A stretch of 15,273 nt of DNA. Origin: an uncultured Bacilli bacterium (lineage in GTDB: Bacteria; Bacillota_I; Bacilli_A; RF39; UBA660). Positions 14,749 through 15,273 of this stretch are shown here, one piece after another (the first letter of the stretch is position 1; every line of letters begins with the position of its first letter). Below the pieces are notes generated by a model. The model saw only the letters and a list, made by a program, of their open reading frames with translations, was not told the origin of the DNA and made no database searches. The stretch lies in assembly GCA_947630885.1 (NCBI GenBank), contig CANRJI010000015.1, positions 1-15,273 of the forward strand. The letters are read 5' to 3'. Position numbers and translations under genes: made by a program.

Positions 14749-15273
14749 ATGGAAAAGATAACAATGGAAAAGATGGTTAATCTCTGTAAGCAATATGGAT
14801 TTATATTTCAAGGTAGTGAAATATACGGAGGATTAGCCAATACTTGGGATTACGGTCCTTTAGGAAGTAGATTAAAAAATAACGTCAAAGACGCATGGCG
14901 TAAAAGATTTATTGCGGAGCGCAAAAATGCTTACGAATTAGATGCTGATATTTTAATGCATCCACGTGTATGGGAAGCATCAGGTCACGTTTCTTCATTT
15001 TCAGATCCATTAGTTGACTGCCGAGAATGTAAGACCCGTCATCGTGCCGATAATTTAATTAATGATTTTTCCAATAGCAGTATTGGCGATGCTATGACAA
15101 AAGAAGAAATGGTAAGTTATATTAAAGAAAATAAAGTACCATGTCCAAAATGCGGTAAATCAAACTTTACTGATATTCGTGAGTTTAATTTAATGTTTCA
15201 AACATATCGTGGCGTAACAAATGACAGTAAGAATATTGTCTATTTAAGGCCAGAAAATGCTCAAGGAGAATAC
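14749..15273 (+). CDS. glyS: Glycyl-tRNA synthetase (alpha2, single-chain type), 3'-truncated by the window edge
   Basis: Charges tRNA-Gly with glycine. The frame is open to the last base, giving 175 residues of an enzyme usually near 450. The N-terminus has the class II signature GSEIYGGLANTWDYGPLG (22-39), followed by HPRVWEASGHVSSFSDPL (71-88), which is diagnostic of the homodimeric alpha2 enzyme and not the GlyQ/GlyS alpha2beta2 form. A CxxC pair (C91, C94) and a second pair (C132, C135 in PCPKCGK) form the zinc-binding insertion. FNLMFQT and YLRPENAQGEY (165-175, motif 2) close the visible part. AAGGA (14741-14745) is only three bases before ATG 14749. A second in-frame ATG at 14764 aligns well with family N-termini but lies 18 nt from the ribosome binding site, so I keep 14749. 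Confidence 0.93.
   Translation, partial: MEKITMEKMVNLCKQYGFIFQGSEIYGGLANTWDYGPLGSRLKNNVKDAWRKRFIAERKNAYELDADILMHPRVWEASGHVSSFSDPLVDCRECKTRHRADNLINDFSNSSIGDAMTKEEMVSYIKENKVPCPKCGKSNFTDIREFNLMFQTYRGVTNDSKNIVYLRPENAQGEY

Noticed and set aside
1..15273. Mobile elements, CRISPR arrays, tRNA or rRNA genes, defence or toxin-antitoxin systems
   Set aside because: No transposase or integrase motifs, terminal repeats, regular repeat-spacer pattern, tRNA-like cloverleaf or toxin pair was seen. All space is taken by polysaccharide and housekeeping genes.

Overview
The window is a strongly AT-rich stretch of bacterial chromosome in which every supported gene is on the + strand. Low GC, AAGGAGG-type ribosome binding sites, rgp/cps-like rhamnose-polysaccharide genes and a single-chain (alpha2-type) glycyl-tRNA synthetase point to a Firmicutes/Bacilli or Mollicutes-like lineage such as an uncultured gut Erysipelotrichia/RF39-type organism. 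This placement is inference. TGA ends rmlC and a small leader ORF, and the tryptophan codons I checked are TGG, so the code is the standard bacterial one and not the Mycoplasma code.

Region 1 (1-7207) is the distal part of a cell-surface polysaccharide operon. It holds a 5'-truncated family 2 glycosyltransferase (GT2), a Wzx-type flippase, an atypical GT2, a DUF1972/GT4 transferase of the WchF/RgpA/GacB type (probable beta-1,4-rhamnosyltransferase), an RgpB-like GT2, and a protein with two GT2 domains in tandem. Spacings are 0-22 nt or short overlaps, so this reads as one transcript.

Region 2 (about 7188-8664) is a single-gene unit with its own extended -10 promoter and a hairpin terminator. 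It encodes a membrane-anchored extracellular polysaccharide deacetylase with two SH3-like repeats and a C-terminal NodB domain.

Region 3 (about 8696-12149) is a complete dTDP-L-rhamnose operon in the order rmlA-rmlC-rmlD-rmlB. It has a TTGCTA-N17-TATAAT promoter with an extended -10. The only good ribosome binding site after the promoter serves a 14-15 codon leader ORF, whose TGA overlaps the true rmlA ATG (ATGA).

Region 4 (about 12206-13360) is a TagO/WecA-family GlcNAc-1-phosphate transferase gene with its own promoter. Region 5 (about 13374-15273) is housekeeping: pyrimidine-nucleoside phosphorylase, then the 5' part of glyS, cut by the window end.

As a pathway (inference): TagO would make GlcNAc-PP-undecaprenol, RmlABCD would supply dTDP-L-rhamnose, the DUF1972 enzyme would add the first rhamnose, the GT2 enzymes would extend the chain, Wzx would flip it, and the deacetylase would trim GlcNAc outside. 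No Wzy polymerase, chain-length regulator or wall ligase is visible here. Nothing in the window is clearly an undescribed system. The most unusual signal is the coupled leader ORF with an in-phase A8 slippery run in front of rmlA.
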